Positions 40,741-52,565 of a stretch of DNA of 64,000 nucleotides are shown piece by piece; position 1 is the stretch's first letter; every line of letters begins with the position of its first letter. The notes beneath the pieces are model-generated. The model saw only the letters and a program-made list of their open reading frames with translations, had not been told where the DNA came from and ran no database searches. Both the position numbers and the translations under genes were made by a program. This DNA is from Prorocentrum cordatum (taxonomy: Eukaryota > Sar > Dinophyceae > Prorocentrales > Prorocentraceae), in assembly GCA_963575745.1 (NCBI GenBank), contig CAUYUJ010020595.1, positions 66,577 to 130,576 on the forward strand. Direction: 5' to 3'.

Positions 40741-42940
40741 ATAAATATTTAGCATTCACTTTTCTTTAAGGGTTTTCGATCGTAGACGCTTAATTGAATG
40801 ATCGCGCGGCGCGCTCTTCGTTTCGCTGCCTGCTGCCTCCTTTGACCGCGTGAACCAAGTGAGCGTGGCCATCGCAAGATGCTGCTGGGCTCCGCGAGAA
40901 CGACGCGCGCGCTGTAGATGCATTTTCATGTACTGATGGAAAGCAACGCGATGCGCGATGCATCGGCCCTTCGGTTGACTCGAGCGGCCCCCGAACAGAC
41001 ATTGGGGCCGCATGTGCCTATGTAGCCGCGGCTTGATCCCGCTCAATCAGCGCGCATTTCAAGGCTGCCCGGCAATGTCGACGGGAATCTTCATGACCAA
41101 ACGAATATGTGCACCGTTAATCTCCGCAGGCCTCAGGCGCGGGAATGCGCGCGCCGCGCCGCAGATCGGTGCGCGCGCTGAAGCGAGGGCGCGGCCCTGC
41201 GTCGATCGGCCCGCCGCCTCAGGGCGCGCGCGGCGTCCGCCCCTGGAACCCCCGCCAGGCCGGATCGGTGAAATGAAGGTTTTTTTTGCTTTGGGCGGGC
41301 CCAAACCGCGAAATTTTTCATTTCGCCGGTCGCGGGTCTGGGTTGCGTCCCTGTCCGGGGCGGATGCGGGTGGTTCCTTGCGTGCTTCTGCGGGGGGCTC
41401 GCTCTAGGGCGTATCGGGCCTCTCTTGGGGCCTGTCGCGCTCTTCCTTTTCCTACTTACTCTCCGGAGGCCCCCGTGGAGCTATTGGGCCCGCTTGCGTC
41501 GATGTGGGAACTCGTGGAGACGTCTCGGCGACGGATTGGGGGTCTGGTTTCACCAGGCGCCCAGGGTCGTTTCTCGGCGCGTTCAGGCCGACGTGGAACC
41601 CCCCGCGATCCCCGGCCGCCCAGAGAGCGCCATTGGCGCCTGAAGGGTTGCCTGCAGGCGGCGGGACATGACGTCCAAGTGTCGTGCGACGCAGTGCTGG
41701 GCGCTCCTTTCGCACAATTGGCGTCGCGTCGCGAAGATGTCGGCCTCATCGCGATCAGCGATCACGTTGGCATGAGGGCCAGTAAATCAAAATCTACAGG
41801 CCGACCAGTGAAATATAATCATTTCTGGTCCCTAAAAAATGCCTCTCTCATGGCTTCTCTGTTAGCGCGCCATTGGCCTCTTCCTTCTCGGCCGACCCGC
41901 AAGTTTACCACCGTAGTATAATTTTTCTTAGCAGCGCGGCTGCCAAAGGTAGCTGCTTCGCGTTTGGCGTGCGAGTGATTTTTGGAAGTGGTAAGATTGT
42001 TGAGTCGCGTTGTAACAGGCAAGAGCAATTTTAAAACATGACACATTCATTTTTTGTAGAAAGTTCATCAGCTCGAATCACCCATGCGCCGTCCACACGG
42101 CGCACGGCGGGAGACGATCATTTCGTTAAATTGCCCAACAGATCGTGCCTTCGAGCCAGGAAGGAGGGAACGAAACTTAGAGCGAATGCGGTCACAATGC
42201 TGGTTAAAACAAGACAACGCAACCGCACTGCAACGACGAATTGTATATGGGAACAAATCACTGCGTACAGCACGAGCTTTGGCAGCAACGGCATCGATGC
42301 ACTGGCAACTCGAAAAACCTGGATTAAGGCGGCTCGGCGCAAAGGAAATTTTTGAATGCATCAGAGCAACGCAAACCACATTGAACGATGAGACAACGAT
42401 TTCCGTGCTGAATGACGTGCAATTCCAGCGGAGGGAGGGCTAGAACAAGAACAGGGAACAGTCAGCGCCGTTGCATTCGCGATTTCGCAGGCGGGAGAGG
42501 ACGAAGAGGGAAAGGCAAAAGTAAGCGCCGTTGCACTTGCGAATTCGCGGGCCGAACTAAGCGCCGGTGCACTCTCGGAAGTCCGAGCCTCGATATTCAA
42601 TGCGCCAGTAGAAATCGGAGTTGCGAGCATTGATAAATAATAACGGCCCATGTTTCATCCTAAGTTGAACGCACGGCGTGCGTCAATCATACGTTGGTTT
42701 CCGATCCGTTTGACGCGTTTCTGTCGCGAGGTCTTCGCTTCCGCCGAGACAGCAGCTCTTCAGGTGTTATCCGTCGAGTTTTGTTGGATGATGATAGGCG
42801 TGTTTTAGCTGTTTCTTTCGTCAGGACTCCTTTCCTCCCCTTCGTCGTGTTTCTCGGTGGCACGTATTCTTCCCCTCGTTTCCCCCATCTTCCTCCGCCC
42901 CCTTTCCCTCTCTTTCGGCGTTCTCGGTTCCCGCCTGTCG
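40741..42940. other. Unassigned sequence with two unrecognised open frames
   Basis: This stretch is free of long microsatellites and has mixed composition. The longest frames are 41,286-41,921 (+, 211 codons from a non-ATG start, Arg/Gly-rich, ending DVGLIAISDHVGMRAS) and 42,084-42,443 (+, 119 codons from ATG). Between 42,450 and 42,600 a short VSAVALA-type peptide motif repeats. No domain was recognised. SDHVG could be an eroded endonuclease SDH motif, but the supporting context is missing. Confidence 0.35.
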
Positions 42941-42944
42941 CGCT

Positions 42945-43430
42945 TTTTGGCGTGGTCCCTAGATGGCCCCCTGAGGGCTGGTGGAATCTAGACGCTTCGC
43001 GTATCCCCATCCGCCCATCCAGAAACGATGTCCAGGCGAGTTGAGAGGTGATCAGGGAAGTGCGGGAGCAAAGAGGGGGACGGCCGAACCGTGTGAAGGA
43101 GAGAGGGGGCGAAGGAGAAATTTGGATGGATGGGTGAGGGAGTAGGGAAAAGCAGGATGAATAGGATGAGGAGGAGGAGGAGGCGGAGGGGGAGGAGGAG
43201 GATGAGAAGGGATAAGAGGAGGAAGGAGGAGGAGGAGGAGGAGGAGGAGGAGGAGGAGGAGGAGGAGGAGGAGGAAGAGGAGGAGGAGGAGGCGAGCAAG
43301 CAAAAGGGCCAGAGGTCTCTTGGGCTCTTCGGCGTCTTGGGTGCCTCGGGGGGGCCTCTTGGGGACGCTTGGCATCCTTTTCGGGGCCTCCTGGGGGCCT
43401 GATGTTGGTTTGGGGTTATTCGGCAGTTTT
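42945..43430. mobile_element. Element C, copy 4 (partial, rearranged)
   Basis: CTAGACGCTTCGCGTATCC starts at 42,988 and is followed by CCGCCCATCCAGAAACGATG and GTGATCAGGGAAGT as in copies 1 and 2. Then come a GAG microsatellite (43,157-43,290) and the CTTGGGG-type minisatellite (43,318-43,410), but no right end. Immediately left of the start lies GAGGGCTGGTGGAAT, which resembles the right end GAGGGCTGGTGGGAT of copy 1. It is outside the satellite array, so C is dispersed and not satellite-bound. Confidence 0.65.
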
Positions 43431-43584
43431 GTGCATGAAAAGAACATGCAGCAAATCGACCCAAACATTTTATATTGTATCTTGTTTTCTTTTCGTCCTT
43501 CCTTTTCTCCCGTGCGTTCTTCGTGCTGTTTGCCGCTCCTGTGTAGACGGCTCGTCGGTTTGCAGGCTTCTTGAACAGGTACCG

Positions 43585-43586
<2 letters not shown>

Positions 43587-43643
<57 letters not shown>

Positions 43644-43657
43644 CCCCCCCCCCCCCC
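43587..43657. repeat. T57-C14 homopolymer pair
   Basis: 57 T (43,587-43,643) run directly into 14 C (43,644-43,657). The same T-then-C arrangement is at 60,347-60,397 and, less cleanly, at 33,557-33,657. The flanks show no obvious duplication. Confidence 0.9.
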
Positions 43658-45300
43658 TCTTCTTCGGAACGAATGCACGCGTGGTGAAGCCATTCGTTTG
43701 CGTTGCTGCGAGGTTCGGCAACATTGAAAGTTCACGAACATACGCAACATACACATTCGAAAGCAACGATCATTGATGATCTCGTTGATACAAACAAACC
43801 CAACATTTACATTTTGATAAACATACCTAAACGTGTGTATATATATATGTACATACACCATTGGCTTTCATGCCGTTCGCTTTGCCTTGACCTTGGAGCT
43901 GTTTTGGCAACCGCAGAATTGTCGAAACATATCGTCGTCATTAGTATTACGTCCAGATTTGGTGTGCTTACAACAGAAAGGTTCAATGCATCCAAGTCAT
44001 GTGCACACACGCTTTGCGCGCAATTGTCATTTGTCGATATTTCTCATCAACATCCCGCGTTGATCATGTCTTATTATTGTGATTCACCCGTCAGTCACTT
44101 TCGCCTTACAGCTGTAAGATAACCAGACATTTTGTGCACGCTATGTAGAAGAATCTGGGACAGCTTACGTTATCGCAGGGAAGTTCCACAGGAGCAATAC
44201 CGTAATTCTTGCATATCGAGCAATGTATATGTATAAGTATACATGTGTGTTTATATGGAGGAAGACCGTTGAGAGCAATGGCAGTTTAGACAATTGATTT
44301 TTTTGTTGTTGTGTTTTGTTGGAATTTTCCTTGTTGACAGTGGTAAGAAAAATCTTGAATGTTCACGCTATCAGTCGTCGGAGTATAGATGTTTCAGGAT
44401 TGATTCGTTTCTACAGCTAGATTTCGTTGGATTCTTTCCCGACAGGTTTTCAAATTCACCCCGACATTCTTTATTCGGGGGGACTTAGAAGACGACGGAA
44501 TGCAGTATGGTATTAGGGAAAGCAAGAACGTGGTAGACAGTATCTGTTCACCAAACAAGAATTATTGTTTTGCTTAAAGGTGACGTGTGGTTTCTGAGTA
44601 GTTCAAAGTGGTTCCAACACGACAAACAATTCATATGTTATTTCTTTGTGTTATTTGTGAACATTTGTGATGACCACATTTACCAAGCTTGATTTCTTTA
44701 AACCGAGTTTATAAATTTGAATTCCGCAGAAATCGCCAACACATTTTGGCAACGATTAACAGAGCCTATCGCTGCCCTTAATTACGTTTACATCCATATG
44801 TATATGTTCGTTAAGTACCAGAGTATACGTCCCGTGTTTAGACGACGCAAAACAACACATTGCGTACATACCCAGTGATGTTGGAACACGCCACGATGTT
44901 CCATAATGCGGTAACCTCACAATTTATTATAACGCGGATAATATATTCACTATTCATCGCTTTTTATGTTCATCATGGTATGTGTGTTTGTAGTTTCGGG
45001 AAACAAAACAAGAGAGACATAGTAACAGAAATATGGCAATGATAATGAGCAGGAGTATTGTGGAACAGTGCAGTGTTTGCAAAAAGGTTTTTTCAGGGCA
45101 TGCTTGATGCCATATTGGTACGACGAGGAAACTGGAGAAATAAGCGAGGCAACGATGGGCGAGGATGGAAAAGAGACGAAACATAATATTATGTGGAGAA
45201 ATATGCGGAGAAAGGAAACCACGAACAAGAAGAAGAAGGCAAGCGACACCCAAGCCCATACCGAAACCTTTTTAATTACTTGGTAGAGCCGTTTTGCATG
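43658..45300. other. AT-rich unassigned DNA
   Basis: Low GC compared with both sides, with no microsatellite blocks and only short frames. TA-rich steps occur near 43,835-43,855 and 44,223-44,250. I see no gene, RNA or repeat family here. Confidence 0.6.
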
Positions 45301-46430
45301 TGTTCGATCATTTTTGAGCTTTCATTGTGTTTTTGAGGGCGATTTCGTGCGTTGTGGTGTTTTTGGAGGGTGTTGTTCAGTGTTTTTTGCCGTATTTGTT
45401 GTGTTTGGTTTTTCATTGTTTTGTGTTTTCCGTTTCTACTGTTTTCGTTTTGTTTATTTTCTGTTTTTCATTTTGTTTTTTGTGCCCGTGTGCTCTGTTG
45501 TTTTTGTTGTCTGGTCGTCCCGTTTCCCTTGCCGTTTCATTTTTTTTGTTTCTATGCTGTGCGCGGTCCGCTTAGCATCTATCGGAAGAGGTTCGCTCTC
45601 GCACCGCAGATCAAACAAGTTTTTTTTTGTTTCCGCTTTGTTTTTTTTGTTTGCGTTCTTGGGATTTTTTCCATTGCGTTACGATTGGGGCTTTTGTGAA
45701 GGACTGCGCACAGGAAGTTTAAGACCACGGGTGATCCTTGATCTGAGCATGGCCGGTACCATAGCCGAGCCTGAATCGGAGGTCCACTCGCTTCCAGTCC
45801 CTGGGTTCCATATCCAACGGTTCATCTTTGCTCCTTCGGCCATTCCCGCGGCCCCTGCTGCTCGCGTGGCCTAGCTGGCGCCGCTGGCCGCCGACTGCGC
45901 GCCCCCACGCGCCGGGCCTCCCCATGCGGCAGCAAGTTGATGTGCGCCTGAGGGGCGGGGTGTTTTTTCGGGGGGCAGCTAAGGATGATGACAACGGGGG
46001 AGGTGGGCGCAGATTGGTCCTTTCCTCATCCTCCTTCGACGGGTGGGCCTTTCGGGAGGCTTCGTTTTTTGGAAGACCTCGGAGAGGGCAAGGAGGTTTC
46101 CCGAAGTAGAAAAGGCTTTCCAGGAGAACCATCATGGGAGGGGCATGAAGTCGCACCAGATTCCATAGCAAGACCTGCCCGTTAGGGCTCTCGCATGCCA
46201 TTGGATTTGGCATTTCCTTTACAGTTTCGCCCGCCAAGCTGGCCCGCGCGTTCGCATCATCCTGCCCAGTCTCCTTTGACTCTGCGCCATTTTTATATTT
46301 TCTTTGCGGTGGGCGGCGTAAACATTGCGATATGTTTGCCGCCGCGACGGGGCTGGGCCGAGAGGCTGCCTTTCACGCGTCGGCGCGGCTGTTCTTCCTT
46401 ACCCTGCTCGTTCTTGTGTTCCTCATCGTG
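45301..46430. other. T-rich tract then unassigned GC-balanced DNA
   Basis: 45,310-45,690 is T-rich on +, like 25,560-25,880 and 26,950-27,300 (TTTTGTTTTTTGTG style), possibly LINE untranslated sequence. From 45,719 to 46,237 the minus strand is open for 172 codons with ordinary composition (GNGRRSKDEPLDMEPRDWKR, RFRLGYGTGH), but without any recognised motif. Coding is undecided. Confidence 0.35.
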
Positions 46431-46434
46431 ACTA

Positions 46435-47250
46435 CTTGCTGTTGCTGCTGCTCCTCCTCCTCCTCCCACTCCTCCTCCTCCTCTTACCCCCCCTCCGGCC
46501 CATCGCCATGAGGAAATGGAGGTGGAGAAGATAAGGAAAATGGAAAGGATGTGGAGGAGGGGGGGAGGAGGAAGAGGAGAAGGAGGAAAGGGCGGACGAG
46601 GAGGACGAGGAGCAAGGTGAGGAGGGCGAGGAGGCGCAGGACATGGAATTGGAGGAAGGGGGAAACGTAAAAAGATGTGGCGGCAGGGGGGGAGGAGATG
46701 GAAGAGGAGGAGGAGGAGGAGGCGGAGCAGGAGGAGGTGGTGCGGAGGGCGAAACGAGAGAATGATGAAGAGGATGAGGACAGGAGGGGGGGGGTATGAG
46801 GAGGAGAGGAGGAGGAGGAGGAGGAGGAGGAGGAGGAGGAGAGGAGGATGAGGAGGAGGGAGGAGAGAGGAGGAGGAGAGGGAGATGAGGGGGAGAAAGT
46901 GTAGTAGGAGGAGGAGGAGTAGGATGAGGAGGAGGAGCAGGAGGAGGAGAGGAGGGGGAGGAGGAGGAGGAGGAGGATGATGATGAGGAGGAGGAGAGGG
47001 AGATGAGGGGGAGAACGTGTAGTAGGAGGAGGAGGAGTAGGATGAGGAGGAGTAGGAGGAGGAGGACGAGAAGGAGGAGGAGAAGGAGGAGGAGGAGTAG
47101 TAGTAGTAGTAGGAGGAGGAGGAGGAGGAGGAGAAAGTGGTTGATTATGCGGACCAGGATAGGAAGGATGTTGATGATGAGGAAAAGGAACTGGAGAGGG
47201 AGACACTGCAGGAGGAGGAGGGGGAGAAGGCATAACAAAAAGGATCACTA
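46435..47250. repeat. Long GAG/GGA purine tract
   Basis: About 800 bp in which the + strand is almost entirely G and A, built on GGA/GAG triplets with GGGGG and ATG interruptions. A ~120-bp segment around GGAGATGAGGGGGAGAA (46,880 and 46,990) is repeated. All reading frames are low complexity (Arg/Gly/Glu on +, Ser/Pro/Leu on -) and not genes. Mirror-symmetric purine tracts of this length can form triplex (H-DNA). Confidence 0.95.
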
Positions 47251-47254
47251 AAGG

Positions 47255-47385
47255 ATGATGCTGCTGATGATGATGATGCTGATTATGATGGTGATGCTGA
47301 TGCTGATGATGACGGTGATGGTGATGGTGATGGTGATGGTGATGGTGATGGTGATGGTGATGGTGGTGACGATGATGATGTTGTT
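47255..47385 (+). repeat. GAT/GGT microsatellite
   Basis: GATGAT and GGTGAT repeats (47,255-47,385) break off at the inverted-repeat insertion and resume as GATGAT at 47,569. Confidence 0.9.
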
Positions 47386-47396
47386 GGTCACCGCCC

Positions 47397-47546
47397 ACCA
47401 AACCACCCCAACCCAACCCGAAGGCCCCAATTCGCCCTCCATTCCCAATTGGGGGGGGTCGGGGAACGTTGAGAAAACACACATGAAGCCCGTACCCCCC
47501 CCCAACCCGAAATTCGGGTCTTCGGGTTGGGTTGGGGTGGTTTGGT
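47397..47546. mobile_element. Small inverted-repeat element inside (GAT)n
   Basis: Perfect 27-bp inverted repeat: arm 1 at 47,397-47,423 and arm 2 at 47,520-47,546. The arms contain ACCCCAACCCAACCCG and its complement. A 96-bp centre contains ACCCGAAATTCGGGT, itself palindromic. The (GAT)n tract continues in the same orientation on both sides, so the unit looks inserted. It is too short to encode anything. Candidate MITE-like element. Confidence 0.6.
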
Positions 47547-47568
47547 AGGCAGTCAGTTGGTGGTTGTG

Positions 47569-47682
47569 ATGATGATGCTGATGGTGATGATGCTGCTGCT
47601 GATGATGATAATGCTGATGCTGATGCCGATGATGATGACGATGATGCTGATGCTACATATGATGATGAGGATGATGATACTA

Positions 47683-47749
<67 letters not shown>

Positions 47750-48015
47750 CGATTAGTATGTTGATGCTGATGATGATGCTGATGATGACGATGATGCTGC
47801 TTATGATGATGATACTGATGCTGATGATGATCACGATTATGATTGTGATAATTGTGATGCAGATGATTATGATGACGATGATTATGATGACGATGATGTT
47901 GATGATGCTGATGATGATGACGATGATGATGAGGAGGAGGAGGACGAGGATGAGGAGGAGGACGAGGAGGATGATGAGGAGGACGAGGAGAAGGAGGAAT
48001 GGAAGGAGGAGGATT
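47569..48015 (+). repeat. (GAT)n then (GAG)n microsatellite
   Basis: GATGAT-dominated to about 47,935, with GCT, ACG and TTA interruptions and an uninterrupted (GAT)n at about 47,679-47,748. It then changes to GAGGAGGAC-type repeats up to 48,010. All frames are homopolymeric (Asp, Met, Ile). Confidence 0.95.
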
Positions 48016-49100
48016 CCGAGTCGGATTCGAATCGCTTGCAAAGTAAGTAACGTGATATAATTACTTAGGAGGCAAACCGCGTTCAAATCGCGAGAGGTTC
48101 TCCCTTCTCTTCTTTGTGATTTGGAGGGGCCGGCATGGGCTCGCTAGACTTCGCTGGGCGCGACCGCGTGGCGTCCTTCCCCCCATGTCGGCGCACCCCT
48201 CGCGCCTGTCGTGCCTCCACAGACAGGGAGCGGTCGCACTTCTTTCAGCACGCATCTCAGGCGCTTCGTAGGCCCATGAGGAGTTTTACCTACGGTTTTA
48301 GTCGGCGCGGACGCTAGCCCCCCCTCGCCCATTTCGGCACACTTCTCGCACGCTTCGTGGCCCCATAGGGGAACTCCATCTCCTTCCCCCCGCTTGATTT
48401 TCGGCACTCGGGCCTGCGTATGGTTGGGTCCTTCGCCAGGATCTTTGCCCTGTGTCTGGCTCCTGCTTCCCCTGGTGCTTCCCTTTCCCCGCGTTCGAGT
48501 TGGGCGTTTTTCTGCCGATCCTGCGCTTTTTGACCATGCCCATGCGAGGAAGAAGCGGTCGTTCTTGGTTGACTCGGGGGGGTCCGACGACTCGAACTGA
48601 ACAGGTGTGGCATTGACAGGAAAGTCTGTCGGGGTATTCTCCTTTAGACCCGGCGATCTCGTTTTGAACGGGGCAGCGCGTATCAAATCAGCCGCGCGGG
48701 ACGCCTCCCTCTCGATTCGCTCCCCCAGCCGGCCAGCGGGGCAGCCAAACCAGAAGCTCTCTGTCCAGCTCAGCGGGCCCTCGGTGGCCTCAGCGGCCCT
48801 TGAATGAGCGGTCCTCGGCGCCCTTCGGCGGCGTCGTCGCCGTCCTCGCAGGAGCGACGCCTCCAGCTGAGCGGGCCGAGAGGCCCGTTCGCCTGCTGCA
48901 TGGCACACCCCGCGCCGCCTGGCGCCGCCACGACGGGGTACGAGGCTCGGGGGGGGGAACAGGGGAGGAACATGTACCCACACCGCAGCCCTCGCCTCGT
49001 TCTCGTCCTTTTGGGCCTCCTGGGAGGCCCTCGCCTCCGCCGCTGGATCTGCTCCGAAGTGCTGGTCAGAACACACCCCCGCGAAAGGTCCGGGAAGTAG
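48016..49100 (-). other. Unassigned DNA with a 310-codon minus-strand frame
   Basis: A minus-strand frame from 49,076 to 48,144 has mixed composition in its middle (FPVNATPVQFESSDPPEST, KNDRFFLAWAWSKSAGSAE). Two degenerate repeats lie near the end (EACEKCAEMGEGG; a related GCADMGGR in another frame). The DNA counterpart of the repeat is CGCTTCGTAGGCCCATGAGG against CGCTTCGTGGCCCCATAGGG at about 48,263 and 48,351. No family was recognised. The + strand is also open in places, so coding is uncertain. Confidence 0.3.
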
Positions 49101-49104
49101 CGAG

Positions 49105-49335
49105 GGGCGAGGAGGCGAGGAGGAGGAGGAGGAGGAGGAGGAGGAGGAGGAGGAGGAGGAGGAGGAGGAGAAGAAGGAGGAGGGGGAGGGGAGGAAGAGG
49201 GGGAGGAGGAGGAGAGAGGGGAGGAGGAGGAGAGAGGGAGGAGGAGGGGAGGAGGAGGAGGAGGAGGAGGGATGATGAGGAGGAGGAGGAGGAGGAGGAG
49301 GAGGAGGAAGGGAGGGGGAGGGGGAGGAGGAGGAG
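49105..49335. repeat. GAG microsatellite
   Basis: GGAGGA repeats with GGGGAGAGAGGGG interruptions on the + strand. It is flanked at 49,440-49,500 by a short repeat of TCGAGGATCGAGG type, and followed at 49,500-49,590 by the complementary CTC repeat, so purine strand polarity switches within 200 bp. Confidence 0.95.
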
Positions 49336-49339
49336 TACT

Positions 49340-52300
49340 TTTTTGGTTTCCCCGGAGGCGCAGCTGGGCCAGCTCCTGGGCGAGCAGGAGCCGGACATGA
49401 ACAGGACGGGCCTCCAAAAAAGCCTCGCAGGCCTCGAGAACTCGAGGCCCTCGAGGGTCGTGGATCGAGGATTCAAGGATCGAGGTGCGAGGATCGATGA
49501 AGCCTCCTCCTCCTCCCACCTCGACCCTCGACTTCCTTCCTCTCCTCCTCCTCCTTCCTCCTCCTCCTCCTCCTTTTCGAGGCTGTAGGTTCGAGGTGCG
49601 AGGATGGACTTTTTTGTGCATTTGTTGTCCTTCGGGGCTAAGGGCGACGGGTCTCCTCCTCCTCCTCCTCCTTTTCCTCGAAGATCGAGGACTCGAGGTC
49701 TCTTGGCTGCGTTTGGCCTCGCTCGCGCCTCTCGGAGGGTCGGGGAGGCTTCCTGGGGACTTGGGGAGACCCCGCAGGACGGGCCTGAGCAACGTCATGG
49801 CCACGCACCGCAGGCAGGACTTCGACGCCTCCCCAGACCTCAGGCGTCCTGAGCAGACATCGTCCCTAAGGGCTTGTCGACTTTTCGCCAATCGACTTGT
49901 GGGGATCGAGCCAGAGATATCCAGGCAAGTGCAGATAAATCGAAGCAAATACGGGCAAATCCATAAGTCCGGGTAGATCCAAGCGAATCCAGGGATCTCC
50001 AGGGAAAATTGGGGCAATTCGCGGCTGATCCAGCGCGAGTCGAAGGACGGCAGAAGTCGTTCAGCCTTTAATGACATCGGGGCGAAGGTGTTGTTGGGGC
50101 GGAGGTGTTGTTTTAAGTCGGGCGTGTCACTCTACAGGAGGAATATTCAAAAATAGTCAAAGCAGACGCACAAGCCTCGGGGGCGTCCAAGAAGGGGGTG
50201 ATTAAGGGGGGTGGATCGTGGCTGGGGCTATGATATCTCCCCAGATCCCATGGCCCCCTCTTCTTAGTCCAATGCGTCCTCTGATCCCCCTAGTCTGCGC
50301 ATATGCCTCCAGCCATGATTTGCGAGCCCCCCTCTTGGATGCCCCCCTCTAGGGCCCCCAGAAGCCGTTCTCGTTTTTTTCTTTCGTGTGGATGTCTTGC
50401 TGCGGGCTCTTTTTTGGTTGGTCCTGGGGCCCGGCTTCGGCCTCCAGACAGGGTCCATTCTGATACGATTCGGTAGTGATTTTGACTTGCTGGATTCGTT
50501 TCGATTTCGATGGTCCCACCATGTGGCCCAATGTTTTCATAGCGGTGTTGTTTTTTTTCCACTGAAAGTTTTTGTCTGTTCCATTTGCCGGCCATCAGCG
50601 GCGAATCATGGGTGTTTGGTGGATGGTTGGTGTGGGGCGTTTGCCGCTATTCGCCGGTAATTTGTCGCTACTTGCCGCAATCTGCAGCCACTTGCTGCTA
50701 TTTGCCATGAATCCGCCCACATCTTGACTAAGATAGGCTTCCACAAAAAGGAAGGTACGCGCTGTTGTGCATCCTGGTACGGCCGATTGGAGTAGATTCC
50801 GAACCGCTGCCGATACGTCCCGAGCCTACGCATCTTGGGATACGGTCCGATTCATCGATTCGATGCTGATTCCTGAGGCCAAACCAGGAAAAGAGGTCGT
50901 CCTGACTTTGGCTCAGGATAGGTCCTCAGGCCGGAGGGTCGTATGGCCAGGGTGGGCAGCTCGGACGAGTCGGGCGACCACCGATGACCCTCGAGGAGGC
51001 GAATTTGTTGCAGAAATCTGGAGCTTCCGAAAACCTTCCAACATGCCAGATCCCATGTCCGACGTTGCCAAAAGTATTCGCAGTGGATTTCTCGTCCCCA
51101 GTCCCCGAGTATCCTCCGACAGAACTGGCCGGCCAGAAGAGGGGAACCCGCGGATACACCCGCAGGGGATTTTTCTGACGCGCCCCTAATGAGGATGGAC
51201 GCCCACCCATCGTATGTTTCCGAATTGGGCCCCACTTGCTTTGCTGAATCGGAAGTCCAAGAAAATTTGGGATTGGGTTCGCCATGCCCCCCGTTAGACT
51301 TTGCTGAAAATGCTACACTGTGAAAGAACGCAGCTGGAGCTCTCGACACCCTCTCGCTGTGGCATCTCTCGAGCCCGATCGATCTGCGAGGCTTCCCGGG
51401 CATGGAGCAAAAACGCCGGGTGCAATTCTTTTCACGACTTCAGGGCCTGATTGGGGGAACTTTGGGACCTGCGAGGTCTAGGTCCTTCTTCGACGCCAGA
51501 GGGGCACAGTCGAGACGACCGCGGTGCCTTTAGAGGTCCCTTGACGATGCGCAGCCGATGGAAAACATGTCTTGAACCCCCAGAAATCCGAAACGAACGC
51601 TTCAGGGCCTGCGAGAATCTCAGATCGCCTCGCAGGCTTCCGAGAGGGCTTCTAGCTAAGACGCCCTCCGCCTTCTCAGAAGGTTGCCCCCTTCGCGCGA
51701 CCCCCTTCGCACGCGCCGCCAGCTGTTGACTGCTTGTTTTTTGGTTGTTCAGGACGCCAGAGGTCCGGGTCGCCCGCTGACGCCTGGGAGCTTCACGCCG
51801 GCGGCGGCCCCAGGGAGAAGGGTGACTCGGACGGCTAGTAGGCGACGTGGCCCGATGCCCGCGGCCACACCTCTGGCAGCACGGACGCATCCCGGCCTGC
51901 GGGCCGCAGCCCTTGCCGCAGGCCCGGGGGGGGGCGGCCAAGAGTGGGGGGGTGATGACCAGGGGGGCTTGACTATCATGGGGGCCATAGGGAGGAGCGA
52001 GGAGCAAGGAGCGAGGAGAGAGGAGCGAGGAGGGGGGAGGGAGGAGGGAGGGGGGAAAAGGGAGGAAGGAGGAGAGGATGTATCTCCAGATCTCCTGGCT
52101 CCCGCTTTCATCTTGCATGCGTCCCTCGGCCCCCCCCCCCCCCGCCGGGCCGCACACCGGCGGCGAGCGAGGGGGGGGGGAGTGAGAGGGAGAAGGGCTT
52201 GCAAGAAGGCGGCGGAGCTTCTCCGAAGGCCTTCCAGCCTTCTGAGAGGCCTTCTGGGTCCTCGGGCAGAGCGCGGCACGCTTCGCGGGAGGCCGGGGGA

Positions 52301-52430
52301 CTTCCGAGCCCTCTCCCAGGAGGCCCTCGCTTCCTCCCCCCCCCCCCTTGGCCCGCCGCCGAGCACGCGTGCCTCGGGCCATGTCTTGCGAACCCCGCTC
52401 TGGGACGTCCACCTCCCGGACGCCCCCGAG
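49340..52430. other. Unassigned DNA with small repeats
   Basis: Contains CGAGG repeats and a CTC tract (49,440-49,590), an irregular short repeat with GATCCAAGCGAATCC (49,910-50,040), a minisatellite of TTGCCGCTA-like 11-12-bp units (50,640-50,715), and polypurine at 52,000-52,080. The segment CTCTACAGGAGGAATATTC at 50,132-50,150 is related to CTCTACCGGAGGAGTGTCG at 53,251-53,269. At 50,767-51,400 both strands are open (140 codons +, 183 codons -) with ordinary composition, but nothing was recognised. Confidence 0.4.
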
Positions 52431-52565
52431 AGGAGGAGGAGGAGGAGGAGGAGGAGGAGGAGGAGGAGGAGGAGGAGAAGGAGGAGGAGGAGGAGGAGAA
52501 GGAGGAGAAGGAGGAGGAGGAGGAAGAGGAGGAGGATGGAGGAGGAGGAGGAGGAGGAGGAGGAC
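52430..52565. repeat. GAG microsatellite
   Basis: An uninterrupted GGA run to about 52,470, then GGAGAAGGA variants. It lies inside GC-rich sequence that is open in most frames. The Arg-, Glu- and Gly-rich frames crossing it are not called. Confidence 0.95.

Noticed and set aside
41286-41921. 211-codon frame ending with SDHVG as a LINE endonuclease C-terminus
   Set aside because: Only the SDH triplet fits. No preceding GDFN or PTR motif and no RT follows.
48770-50077. 435-codon minus-strand frame
   Set aside because: Its length depends on a GAG microsatellite read as Leu/Ser/Pro runs. The ends have ordinary composition but no recognised domain, and the + strand is equally open.
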